From Halichondria panicea (lineage: Eukaryota > Porifera > Demospongiae > Suberitida > Halichondriidae): 64,000 bases of DNA. The position numbers and the translations under genes are program-made. Below, in pieces: positions 1 to 34,200 of this stretch. Position 1 is the stretch's first letter, and each line of letters opens with the position of its first letter. The stretch is taken from contig NC_087393.1 of NCBI RefSeq assembly GCF_963675165.1, forward strand, positions 1,989,502-2,053,501. Reading direction: 5' to 3'. Below the pieces are notes generated by a model that saw nothing but the letters and a program-made list of their open reading frames with translations, was not told where the DNA came from and did not search any database.

Positions 1-647
1 ACAGGCGACTAGAAAAACATTTACAACGTGAAAAATTGCTAGGATTGGCCAAGAGAAACACCAAAATAAGCGTGGAGACAACCTATCAGACGAGAGCATA
101 ACTCCAATCCGCATGCGCTAACCAACCAGATACCGGCTAACGCAAGATAACTAGAGCACTGAAGTGCTAACCCTCGGCTGTTGACATGAATAAATAGATC
201 TATAAAAACTAACGGAGTAAAAAAGCAACAACTTACAATTCTACTTTTAATATAGAGACCGCTAAAAAATTACTTTACCTGAAAAAAATTATGTAAATCT
301 ACTCGAATAAAGGTCGTGTGTCTATAGGCAACGTGCAAGTTCAAGCTTAGCTTTTGCTTGCTTTTATACGATGACGAAGCTTTAACATCGAAATATATGC
401 CATTATTAAAACTAATAACTTGTTGTGTGATGGCTGTAAACGCAGAGCTATGGCATCCAAGTGCAGGCTCATAAATTACAAACAAACAAACAAACCAACG
501 GAATACTATACTCGCTTAATACTGTTGCGCATGTGCAAGCAGTCAGTAACAGGCTTTCTCTTCAATGGGAGGCCTGTGAAAGAGGCTAACTAAACTCATG
601 AAGTAGCTACTAGTGCACAAACACAACCAATAACTAACGTCACTCAC
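1..647. repeat. Gene A intron, duplicated block
   Basis: No gene. Positions 1 to about 828, including the ANK exon at 648-746, recur at 8719 to about 9541 with small differences. A run of AAAC units lies near 478-494. Confidence 0.6.
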
Positions 648-23633
<22,986 letters not shown>

Positions 23634-25188
23634 CTTTCACAGAAAAACTTGGATGGATATAAGGAGGGCGTAAACAAGCCATCACGCATGTGCAGTTATA
23701 GACAATCACCTGGGAATTGGAAGCTAACTCTGCATAGCGCATGCTGAGGCTGGGCCGGCTGGACTGAACATTATGAGCTGAATCATGGTACATGGTTTGG
23801 TCCTATTTGCTCTTCAAAAGTGGTAAGCCAGTGTTAGAATGATATGCCAATTTACAAGGCATGATACCACACCACAGAATGCATCAACTGTATGAGTTTT
23901 ATCATATTATGGTTTTATCAAGCTCATTCACGACCACATGATCGATACGCTTCAAAGATTGTATGGAATGTTGTCAATATTATTCACAAGTTACCATTCC
24001 CACATGTGCCCACAATTTTATGGTAGTGGTATTCAAAGCATTTTTTGGAGACCTCATTTCTAATTCTCCTGATGGGATATAAAAAAACATTCACCGATTG
24101 ATGTAATTACAGCGCCACCATAATTACAGCGCCACGTCAGCATTAGCATAATTTTGAGGTCCTAAAAGAAGAGCCTACCGTTGCTGGGATTTTTTTTTCT
24201 GGCATTTATAAAAGGCTTGTTTGAGACATCAAGACAATCATCCTGCATCTTTGACTTCCTTCTCGCTTCTGAACAGTTGTCTAGGCCATAGACGTCTAGC
24301 TACAGTCAATGAATGTTGTTTACGAGTCACTCAGAGTCAAGCTCAATAGCAAGTGAAACTGAGCTAAACCACGGCCATTTTCTCTGCAAATTGTATATAC
24401 TAGCTGTAGAGCGCCAGCTGGACTGAACTCACTTTTTTGTAATCTAAAAGATGCGCCACTCAGATTTACATCAGTTACGGTATACCGTAATTGTTGTATT
24501 ATAGCACCATTAGATTCACCAGGAGTAGATTCACCACTCCTGGCGTTGCTCTGTGCCAACACCCTTTAGTATATACGTATGCTCTGGTCTAAGACTATGC
24601 GCTAACGCCCTTTAGTATATACGTAGCCAGGGTGTGGCAAAGGGGGTAATTGCCCCCTGGATCTTTACTATTCAGTTCAGGTTAGTGCATCTGATCTAGC
24701 TGAGCACCCCATTTTCTTTCGAACCTTGTTGGCCCGGCAATCAAAACGTTTTAGTCTTTAAACTGTGATCTAGACTATAGTTCTTGTCCTTAGCTAAACT
24801 AGCTTGCATGTTCTATGCAAATAAAACATCAGGCCACACCCAATTAAGTACAGATAATTATGATGTTATTATCAAGAGGCGTGGCTTCCGGTCAGAATTT
24901 CGATCCTCTGGCTCATCTCTTGCTCTTGATATCTCATATAACTAAACTGCTGACTAGACACACAAATAGCGCAGACTCAGTATATTTACAGCTTTTAATT
25001 CTTTTATTCACACGTGATCTCAACATCCTTCCAACCTCCTCTGCATGCCCTCAAAATCAATCAATATAAATTTTGCTAATGATTCGTAAATAACATGACT
25101 GTTCTATAATTCTCCTCATGATGTTCTGTATAAGATACATGCCAAATGTGGGCAATTCGGTAAAGTGTTGAATATCCTTGTTATTCAG
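23634..25188. other. Divergent intergenic region, kinase A / RRN3-like A
   Basis: It separates the minus-strand kinase start from plus-strand RRN3-like exons, so promoters for both could lie here, but no TATA box or motif was convincing. There are two ACAGCGCCAC copies near 24110-24140 and a repeated ACGCCCTTTAGTATATACGTA-like phrase near 24563 and 24605. Confidence 0.4.
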
Positions 25189-25320
25189 ATACTTGGATGG
25201 CTGTTCTCCTGACAACATGAAGCCTGAGGTCAAACTGCACTGTCCATTCTTCTCACTCTGTCAGGCTGTGTTCTGTGTGTTTGTGTTCAGGCGTAAAGGC
25301 ACTACTGGACTCACCAGATG
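25189..25320 (+). CDS. RRN3: RRN3-like A exon a
   Basis: Acceptor TTATTCAG. It reads YLDGCSPDN... then CPFFSLCQAVFCVFVFRRK, a close match to the RRN3 HEAT-repeat region. Using the strong donor at 25321 (GTGAGT) puts the next exon out of frame. Using the weaker GC|GTAAAG at 25293 keeps the frame but drops about ten residues. Either a one-base frameshift or the weak donor is real. Confidence 0.72.
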
Positions 25321-25712
25321 GTGAGTTACAGATCAATGTACTTTGTGTGCCATTGATAGTAGAAAGCCTAAGCCTGGTAAAATTAATAACTCCTCAAAAA
25401 CATGTTAACTTGTAGTAGTTACACATCGTCACATCACTGATAAGACTTTAGACAAACTACCGTATAGCAGGTATATATATTTACTTTCGGAATGTCTGTT
25501 AGAAAAGTTTTGCAGATTTTATTTTCGCAGAATAGCAACCTTTTTGCAGCATGCTATTAAATTCGTGGGTATAAATATGATGTTCGTGGTACATGCTTAA
25601 TAAGCAAAAACCGTGAACATTTATACCCTCGAAAGGTACACGCTATACTGTAGCAGGAGTGCACTCGTACTCATACACTCCTGACAGTAGTTATAATTAT
25701 TGTTGTGTACAG

Positions 25713-25777
25713 GATTGAAATTCTCGAGACAGCTCAATTTTGAGAGAGTCATCTCGTCTCGACACAACCCTCTCAAG
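25713..25777 (+). CDS. RRN3: RRN3-like A exon b
   Basis: A 65-nt exon, acceptor TGTACAG, donor AAG|GTGAGT. It reads LKFSRQLNFERVISSRHNPL(K), matching the LNFER...NPLK motif that follows exon a in RRN3. It ends in phase 0. Confidence 0.75.
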
Positions 25778-26185
25778 GTGAGTACAGTTGCCCAGGTTGT
25801 GACCTGACTGTGTGCATTGTGTTAGACTTACTCTGTATTGTGTCCATTCCTCACCCCCGGGCCACAATATGTCCACCCACCACACCCACCCACACACTCT
25901 CACTCAGGTTGCATGTTTTCCGGTGAGTTTTTTATCAAAGTCAGTGGGAAATTTTCGGTGCAAATTTCGCGTTTTTCGAGGGCAGAGTAATTAATGCGAA
26001 AATTAATACATGCACTATATACGGTATAGTAATATACTCAATTATACAATGATTGCACACAAACAAATTAATACATGCACTATATAGATAATACGGTATA
26101 AGTAATATACTCAATTATTTTGCCTGTCGTAGATACAATGATTCCACACAAACACAATGACCCAGACCAAGTGTACTCTGTATAC

Positions 26186-26267
26186 GGCTGGAGCTCTCCC
26201 CCCTTGTATTTCAAGCCTATACAGTGCAGTATATAGGCTTGAAATACAAGGGAGGAGAGCTCCAGCC
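26186..26267. repeat. Long near-perfect hairpin in RRN3-like intron
   Basis: Arms of 36 nt (26186-26221 and 26232-26267) pair with one mismatch around a 10-nt loop, ending 53 bp before exon c. It could fold as an RNA hairpin or be a young inverted duplication. No copy was seen elsewhere in the window. Confidence 0.8.
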
Positions 26268-26320
26268 CTCCGCCACTGTTGGTGTATAGCTTCACAGCAC
26301 TAATCTGTACCTGTGTGCAG

Positions 26321-26420
26321 GAGGTAGCCCTGAAGAACGTCCTGTATCTGACCACATACTGCCCCGCCCTCAGAGACGGTGTCTGGGAGCTCATCTTCCC
26401 ATCAGACGCTCTCTATCGAT
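26321..26420 (+). CDS. RRN3: RRN3-like A exon c (apparently displaced N-terminal exon)
   Basis: Acceptor GTGTGCAG, donor CGAT|GTGAGT. It reads EVALKNVLYLTTYCPALRDG and on to VWELIFPSDALYR. The best match by eye is the human RRN3 segment with NLLR..VYFPTLR..ILELI, which precedes exon a by well over a hundred residues. Its phase-0 start fits directly onto the N-terminal exon seen in blocks B and C, which ends in phase 0 (DIQ). Confidence 0.62.
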
Positions 26421-26490
26421 GTGAGTATACAGTCTACCCATTGTAAATGCACAGATGTGTTCACTTTCTTCCCCTCCTCGGAGGCTCCAG

Positions 26491-26578
26491 TTGTGACCCC
26501 AGAGGTTAAAGTTCAGCAACAGGAGCAAGCCAACCTCCTCGACTGTTATTTCCCCTTTGACCCCTACTGTCTGAAAAG
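26491..26578 (+). CDS. RRN3: RRN3-like A exon d
   Basis: Acceptor GGCTCCAG after a pyrimidine tract, donor AAAAG|GTGC. It reads VTPEVKVQQQEQANLLDCYF then PFDPYCLK. The YFPFDPxxLKR motif is diagnostic of RRN3. The phase (2 in, 2 out) fits both neighbours. The exact acceptor is the least certain boundary. Confidence 0.75.
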
Positions 26579-26960
26579 GTGCTACATGCAATAGTACTTA
26601 TGTAGTGGATTAGTTCATTAACAGAGAGGTGCCTGTTATTTTACACTTTGGGGGACGGAACATTATTCTTGTACCCGGCCTCTTTGTCAGGACAGAGATT
26701 TTATTACAGTTGGTATCAGCCGCCCTTATTCAGAAACCAGTATCCTTTATCGGAGGTTCCACAGTACGTACTATTAGAGTTGTTGCTATAGCTTAGTTAC
26801 GATCGAGATATGTAGTCAGTATTGTAAACTGTATTGACTGATCAGAAATTGGTTGTCTTGTAAATGGTCTGTTTTAATTGTTCAGTGGTATCAGTCCATA
26901 AATTGCACGACTAATAACTTTGCCATTATTGAGATTGTTTACTTGTTTCACCCAACACAG

Positions 26961-27018
26961 GTCGTCATTGTACGTACAGTCACTCTATCAGGAGTGGGAG
27001 GAAATGGAAATAGCAGGG
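26961..27018 (+). CDS. RRN3: RRN3-like A exon e
   Basis: A 58-nt exon with acceptor CCAACACAG. Joined to exon d it completes Arg and reads SSLYVQSLYQEWEEMEIAG, matching the RRN3 motif IYQVWEDM right after PFDPxxLKR. Homologous exons are at 42619-42676 and 57171-57222. Confidence 0.8.
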
Positions 27019-27261
27019 GTGAGGAAAATGGTGTAAAAGCTTGTCCCTTTTCAATTAAGTGTGTTACGACTACCGTTATTTACGTGTAGAGACTTATCGC
27101 CATGCATGTACGTCACATGACCGACCATTGGTATATTTTACTAAAACATAATGCCGGCCCTTGTTATCATTTTGAACTATGATCATGCCAAAGACAAGTC
27201 ATAATAGTTACCAGTTATGCCGATTGTGCAGTAATTATGTAATGTATTTTTCGCCTCCAAG

Positions 27262-27363
27262 CTGGAAGATGACCACAGCTCTATGGCCTCCTCTTTCCCC
27301 AACAGTCTGCCCATGACTACCTCACTGGACTCATCACTACCTTACTCTGTATCACCATCATAG
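27262..27363 (+). CDS. RRN3: RRN3-like A last exon
   Basis: Acceptor CCTCCAAG. It reads LEDDHSSMASSFPNSLPMTT then SLDSSLPYSVSPS and a stop, 34 codons in phase 0. The Ser/Pro-rich tail resembles the RRN3 C terminus only loosely; position supports the call. Copies at 45304 and 58020 are frameshifted. Confidence 0.68.
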   Translation: MEDDHSSMASSFPNSLPMTTSLDSSLPYSVSPS

Positions 27364-28162
27364 ACTGAGCACTTTTTATATTGGATGAAATCATTTTCAC
27401 TGCTGTTCATTAAACAGGTTGAATATTAAAATTTAATATTATTTTATTGAATACTGTACATGTATAAATTAGCAAACGACCACCTCCGAATAAAGGCCAG
27501 CTGCTATATAACGGCCAGGCACTCAGGTCCCAAATGAACAGTTCGTGTACAAAACAACCTCTCAACAAAGGCCACCTCTGTATAAAGGCCAAAACATTGT
27601 TCCCCAATGGTGTCCGTTATAGAGGGGTTCCACTGTATATAGCGGGTGAAAATTCGTTGAACAAGCTGACCTCGAAACGCATGCAATGCAGTGCTTGTAA
27701 TGAAGGAAACTAAATGTAGCTCATGATCACGTAAATCACCGCTGTGCAAGTTCAATTAATGTTTACCCCATGAAAATAGGGTTAGGGTTATAGAGTTTAA
27801 TTACCCGCTATACGGTACAATGACTCGGAGTGTCACACAGGATTTTAAATAAAAGGGGGATCAAATTTTAGGGGTTTGGAGGCCAGTGTCTTATGTTAAT
27901 TATAAAAGTACGTAGCTTAATTTCGTGAGGCCAGATAATAATAAGGAATAAGGTCGATTCATGGGTAATTGTATAATGAGAGTACAATAATTATAGCATC
28001 ATGCATAACTGCACTGGCAGTCTGGCACCTCCAATGCTCGCTCTTAACACCATCATGATCACTGCATACGTATGTACCTAAGTTTAAAAATGATTGAGAT
28101 TAGTAATCAATTAACGTATAAACTCTTATACAAAATATTTATAAAATTACACAGAAGTATAA
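27364..28162. other. Intergenic, convergent side of genes A/RRN3 and B
   Basis: It separates the plus-strand RRN3-like end from the minus-strand end of gene B (converging). 27480-27635 is a remnant of a pogo-like element: its right end reads CCGTTATAGAGGGGTTCCAC then TG and TA, and the left end is not clear. The remainder is simple AT-rich sequence. Confidence 0.45.
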
Positions 28163-28252
28163 TTACATAACATTACACTGTTTAGGCTGTAACAATTCAC
28201 AGACTTGAGTGTGTCCATTCGTACGAGCCAGATCGTACGCAGATTGACCACC
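28163..28252 (-). CDS. Gene B terminal exon
   Basis: 90 nt in phase 0: GGQSAYDLARTNGHTQVCEL then LQPKQCNVM and TAA. It is a final capping half-repeat, as expected at the end of an ANK stack. The same exon ends genes C and D. Confidence 0.86.
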   Translation of the reverse strand, partial: GGQSAYDLARTNGHTQVCELLQPKQCNVM

Positions 28253-31200
28253 CTGCATTGTATGAGCATGACTCAATACAGTACCACATGATGTAATGAC
28301 TCACCTTGTTCCTGAGGTTGGGGTCAGCTCCACAGGAGAGAAGGTGACGGACAATGGCAGAGTGTCCATTTTTGGCAGCAGACATCAGAGGAGTCCTGTT
28401 GAACTGCATTGGGAGAGAATAAATGTAATTTATAATGCATGGTATAGACCGACTTAGAAGTTAATCATGCCATTTCTGGCTTACCTAGGAATGTACCGTA
28501 TAGCGGGTAATTTTCGGGGGCGGGGGACAAAATATTCGTGGTTCAGCAATATTGAGACATTTCGTGGGTAATATTTTCGTGGTTGGAGCTTGCACTGCAG
28601 GTAAAGGTAGGCAAGGTCGCTTCATTCGTGGGTAAAATATTCGTGGTCAGACCTCCAACCACGAAAACCACGAATATTTTGCCCCACGAAAATTACACGC
28701 TATACGATATATATGAATAGCAGCATTCTTGCCAAACTCCTAACTAGCTACCTCACTACATAAACACTACTTTGTGCTTGATCGTGATATTCTTTTGTGA
28801 TCACATGGACTTTGTGTTGAGTCAATGTATGGACATCTTGTTGAATGCGGTAAATAATACTCTTTTAGTATCTCTTGCGGTAGAAAGAGAAGTTAAATTA
28901 CATTGCAGATCAGGCATTCCAAGGACAGTGCTAGAGAGAGACCAGCAAATGAAGTGTTTGTTCTGTGTTGATAGAAAGCATGTACAAAGAGTGGTGCACA
29001 CAGAAAGGGCATGCGAATGAAAATTGTTGCTGAAGATGGAAAAATCCATGCTTCAATGACATTCATAATGCTTTCCAGTTACGCATGAGCGAGTACGATT
29101 TTAGTCTTATTCGTAATTAAAATCCTTTGAGTGTGAGGATGCGCAGTAGATAAATATCATGTGTTCACAATAATTACGCGGTGTGGTTTAGTGAAGAAAA
29201 GTAGTTTTATTTAGTGAGTAGGTATCAAGAGCGGATATAATAAGTTTTTCTGTTTCCCTCAAGAAGTATATGCAGGGAACAACTATACGTCCTTTATCCC
29301 AAATCTCAGAACAATTTCGATCACCCAATTTTGCCGCAGGTTATGTACCTGCTGTTCCTTGTATATGGCATTAGAATGTGTTTGATAGTTCAATGACATT
29401 GTACATGTAATTGTACATGTAACGTTAATGCACAAGAAACAATTCATTTGTATGGTAACTGCATGCTATCAGTGAAATGATATCACAGCTAGGCCACAAG
29501 CCTCGAAACGAGGTCGCGGGTGAGGAACGTATTTTAAGTAAAACCTCACTGTTCGCGAACGAAATTACGATAATGGGAGAATCAAAGTGGTGCTTAATTA
29601 GAAAAGCGCTATGTTTCAAAAAATACTGTAGTTCAATCCAGTTGCGCACGTGCAGTCTAAAGAGGTCTGTTTCTACAACCAATGACACATACATACAGTA
29701 GCGGTCAATATACAGTTCCCGTTATGTTTACGTAGTATGTACGTAGCACGTTAATAAGGAGCAAAATAAGTGCTGAAAGTACGCTTATGGTACTCTACCA
29801 CGTACGCACGCTAGCATCTGTACAGTGCGTTTATTTTGTACTCTTGTGTTTTGTACCATTTAACAGCTGGATCTATCATGCACTAGTTGTGTGATATGGC
29901 TAAGCAAGCGTTTTGCTAAGGACTGTTTGTAGATCTAAAGTCATTATTTCTTGCAATGTGAAAAATTTCTAGGATTGGCCGGGGAGAAACACCAAAAAGC
30001 ATAGAAACTAGAGAGCAGAGCATAACTCCGTCCGTTACAGCCTCATTCATATGTACGTTTGTCGCTGGTAGTTTTTTGCATACAGTCGAGTCAATACAGT
30101 TTTGGTAAGGACTGTTTGTAGATGTACAGTATGTACCGTATAGTTATCGGACAGCAAACATTTATATTGTCCGGGCATAATTGGAACAGATCTTTATAGA
30201 GCACGCAAAGTATCCAGAAGAAGCATGCAGTTGTATGCGAGCTAGCTAAGTTTAATAGAACAGCTAGTGTGCGACTGAAGAGCTATCTAACTTGCAGCAC
30301 CCTTGCTGGCTATAAAGCTATGTTGCTTGGATCGAATGTGTCTCAACTTTTCAAGGTACCGTATAGTGGGAAAATTTCGCGGGTGCAAATTTTCGCTATT
30401 TGGCTCCAGAGCCCTCAGCAGAAATTTCGTGGGTTCTAATGCCAGGACCACCAATAGCTTTGCATGTGAACATATCGGTATGTAGGAGTTTATCCTGGTT
30501 GTATTTTTCGCATTACTGCTCTACCCTCGAAAAACGCAAAATTGAAAATGAAATGAAGTGTCCACTGTATTAGAACAACGAAAATTGCCCAAAAGTGTCT
30601 GGAAGCGTTCGATGAATTAGAAGATATACAGTTATTCCTTGTAGAGACTCCAAACGATTTTTGAATGAAGTACGTAGATATAATCTTGCGCACATTGCAT
30701 AGCATGTGTTATTTCGATATGAAAAAAGTAAGATACGACAAGCCAGTAGAGGATCGTCGCTTTGTGTACCGTTAATCGTTTCTTAGGTCAATATTGATTG
30801 CCATTTCTGGCATAAAAATATTTGTAAGCCAGAAATAGCATAGCCTGTATGCGCCCAGTACATGCAGAACAGTATACTCACCTCTTTTTGTACATCAACA
30901 ATGGCCCCAGCTTCAAGCAAGAGCTGCACACACTTCTGGTGACCAGAGAAACTGGCTGTGAAGAGAGGAGAGGCTCCATCCTGTACAGAGTCAAGTGAGG
31001 ATGAGCAGGTGAACATACGTAATACATCATGTATAGCGAGTCAATTTGGCCCGGAATAAATACGATTTGGCGAATATCTATAGGTAGGGGCTAATCAGTT
31101 TATACAAGAAACAGCTAAACCTTTTCTTGACAACTGCTCACTGATCACTTCCTGGTGGGCGTATTCTCGAAGCAATGCAGGAACTTTCACTCAAAAGTGG

Positions 31201-34200
31201 GGTGGGCGTAATCTCGGTAGAGTACGGTATATATAAATTGTACAATGACACAGTTGAGCAAAAATACATTCTGTTGCCATTTCTGGCATAAAAATATTTG
31301 TAAGCCAGAAATAGCATAACCTGTATGCGCCCAGTACATGCAGAGCAGTATACATACCATTTCGGTGTTATATGGCATGATGTTCTTAGCTCTCTATGAT
31401 TATTATATACGGGCATTTGGAATTGAGTGCAAATGTCTTCCAAATAGGCTTGTAGATTAGTGCATGATCACTCTAATTTCAGAGTAACATTACATTATTG
31501 AATTGTAGAACACCCTCACCAAGTGTTTGCTTGTCCATTCAAGTGTCATGAGTAATTGTATACTAATTATGCCTCGGTGCGCATGCGCAAGCGAGGTATA
31601 CGGTAGTGTGTTTGTGTGTCTGCATGTGTGTGTGTTCATCAAATATTCTGATATATCCAATTATGGAGGGGGCTCACTGAACTTTTAAAGGTAGGATGGC
31701 TGAACAATCCAGTGTAGGACAAAGGTTGTAGTGGATGAACAATCTAGTGTAGGACGTGGTAGGATGTATGATTTGCACCACTCGTGTACATGCTTCCTAT
31801 CAACACAGAACTCTTAATTGGTTGGTCTCTCTCTAGCTTAATAACTGTGCTGTTCGGACTGATAGGTTTCTACCAGTCACAGTAGACTCCATCCTCGTTA
31901 CAAAATAAAATACTTCTCCAACTATATAACTGTAGATACTATTATGGGAGATAGACTCCATCCTCGCTTAATCTTTTCCAACTACAAGTACATAACTGTA
32001 GATAGATGTGTACTATTATGGGCTAGCTCCAATGAACACATGCATGGATATAGACTGAGGGGGGAGCTTGCATTAGTTTCACTAAACCACTCAATGGATG
32101 TTGCAAACGCTCGAATATACACGAGACTATGTGGTACGTTACGTACATGTACCGTATTCTACCGAGATTACGCCCACCCTAATTGCATGCTATAAAGCAG
32201 CTACAGGTGGGATGGACTTAAAAATAGCTGCTGAAGATGGAAAAATCCATACTTCAATTACATTCATAACGCTTTCCAATTACGCATGAGCGATTTTAGT
32301 CTTATTCGTAATTAAAATCCTTTAAGTTTGAGCATGCGCAGTAGATAACTATAATGTGTTTACAATAATTGCACGGTGTGGTTTAGTGAAGAAAAGTAGT
32401 TTTATTAGTGAGGAAGATTCTACTCTTTGTTGGTACCAAGAGCGGATATAAAAGTTTTTCTGCTTGCCTCCAAGAAGTATAATTATGCAGGGAACAACTA
32501 CGTCCTTTAACAAATCTCAGAACAATTTCAATCACCCAATTTTGCAGGTTACATGCTGTTCCTTGTATACCGTAGAAACTGGACTATTAGCGCTTACTCG
32601 ACTATAAACATCTTTATTTTAAGCGACATTTATTTTTATTACTTTATCTCTCTCTGCGCTCTCTCTCTGCTCTCTGCTCTCTCTCTCTCGGAGGAGGAAG
32701 AAGCCATAATAATACAATATTGTTCATATAGCATGCATGCACTGAATGCACATAATTATGTTTGTGATACTGTAAGAATTTCTTAATGGGTGAACCCAGG
32801 GCAAAGAAGATTAAAGAGTGCCCTGTTTTGAATCACGCACATGCACCGCCTACCGTTTCTAAACAAACGTGGCAATTCCATTAAAGGCACATGCATGTGC
32901 ATATAATAATGAATGCAAGCGTGTATTTAAATCAATTTTGGAATCTTAAACTGACAGTTTAATCATAGATTGAAGTAGTACATCGATGAGTTGCACAGTC
33001 TTAAAGCGTTCTAGGTACATAAAGATCTCATAGCGTGACAAAAGAACGTTTTGTACCTCTAGCTATCTTCACAAAAGTCAAAATTCTTTTCCAATCCAAC
33101 TGATGCTCACCATTAAGCAGGGTTTCATACAGGATGTTTAGCTGGGAGGGGGAAACGTTTAATTGAGGGAGGTTGGAGGGTCCTCTCCCGGAAAATTTTT
33201 TATCTGAGGTGCAATTTGGGTTTTTTGAGTGCTTCAAAACATACATTACTATTTACTAGTCTATAGTTTTATTGATGAGATTGTAGACATTTTAAGGAGA
33301 AAAGTCATACATTTTTATTATGACATCATTAATTTTCAGATTTCTAGGGGGGGGAGGGAATTTGGCTGGGGATAGGAAATCCCAGGGCCCCCCCCCCCCT
33401 CTGTATGAAACCCTGTTAAGGGACATGAAAACAACGTTTTGGGGGGCTCTGAATATCTTGTAGTGATCATAATTGATGGAACATTGTTTCCCGAGTGTTG
33501 AGCACCAATCCCTCTCCTTCTTCAATCTATGGTTTAATTGAGTCAATTGAGTCAATTGAACGACTCCACGCAGTCCACCGATCAATATCGTATAGTGCAT
33601 AACTTTCGAGACGCTTAATTTTCACTATTTTCGAGAATCCTCCATGAAAAGAACAAAATACTTAGTTAACGGAAGATTCAACGTTATTTGACCAAACAGC
33701 ACAACACGAAATGCTTTTAGAGGCGCTTTCCACGAAAATTAAGTGCCTCGAAAATGTCGCGGTCATAGTACAATGCAGACTGAACTCATGAAGTAAAGTA
33801 ACATAAACACAACCAATACATTTCACTCGATTACATCAGCCAACTGATCACAATCCAACATACTCAGGTAGGTTAAGGACTGGGACCAGCAATTATTGCT
33901 GAATCAGCTAAAACGCAGCCACGCCCACGATTTTTAATATGTTTTGTGTGTAAAAAATTAGTTTAGCTACTTATCTTTTTTAGTTCTAATTCCGGAGGTC
34001 TAAACCTTCCTTTAAGCTCAACATTTTTAGTGTAGTAGGTAGTTCAAAGGTTTGTGCAGACTATTCAATTGGGAGGAAGCATGGTACTCTATGCAAAGTA
34101 AGTTATTAGCTTTTACATTTAAAATTAACAGCTAGAAAACTACGTTTTTTGCAAAATCTCACCTTTGGCTGAATGAACAGCTCCCTCCCGATTGAATAGT

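Larger units (their letters stand above)
25189..27363 (+). pseudogene. RRN3: RRN3-like gene A, rearranged 3' part
   Basis: Exons at 25189-25292 (or -25320), 25713-25777, 26321-26420, 26491-26578, 26961-27018 and 27262-27363 resemble RRN3/TIF-IA, the factor that bridges RNA polymerase I and SL1 at rDNA promoters. The signatures are CQAVFCVFVFR, LNFERV, YFPFDPYCLKR and LYQEWEEM. Upstream exons are missing. The third exon resembles a region that lies N-terminal to the first two in human RRN3, so the order looks scrambled, though all phases are compatible. The last three exons are clean and end at a stop at 27361. It might be transcribed, but it cannot encode a full RRN3. It is divergent from kinase gene A. 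Confidence 0.7.

Noticed and set aside
270-485. Frame at 270-485 repeated at 8951-9196
   Set aside because: Shared only because the intron block is duplicated; the C-terminal ends diverge by indels and no domain is seen.
28772-29020. Identical small frames at 28772-29049 and 46620-46897 on both strands
   Set aside because: Identity reflects a recent block duplication, and other copies of the module do not keep the frame.
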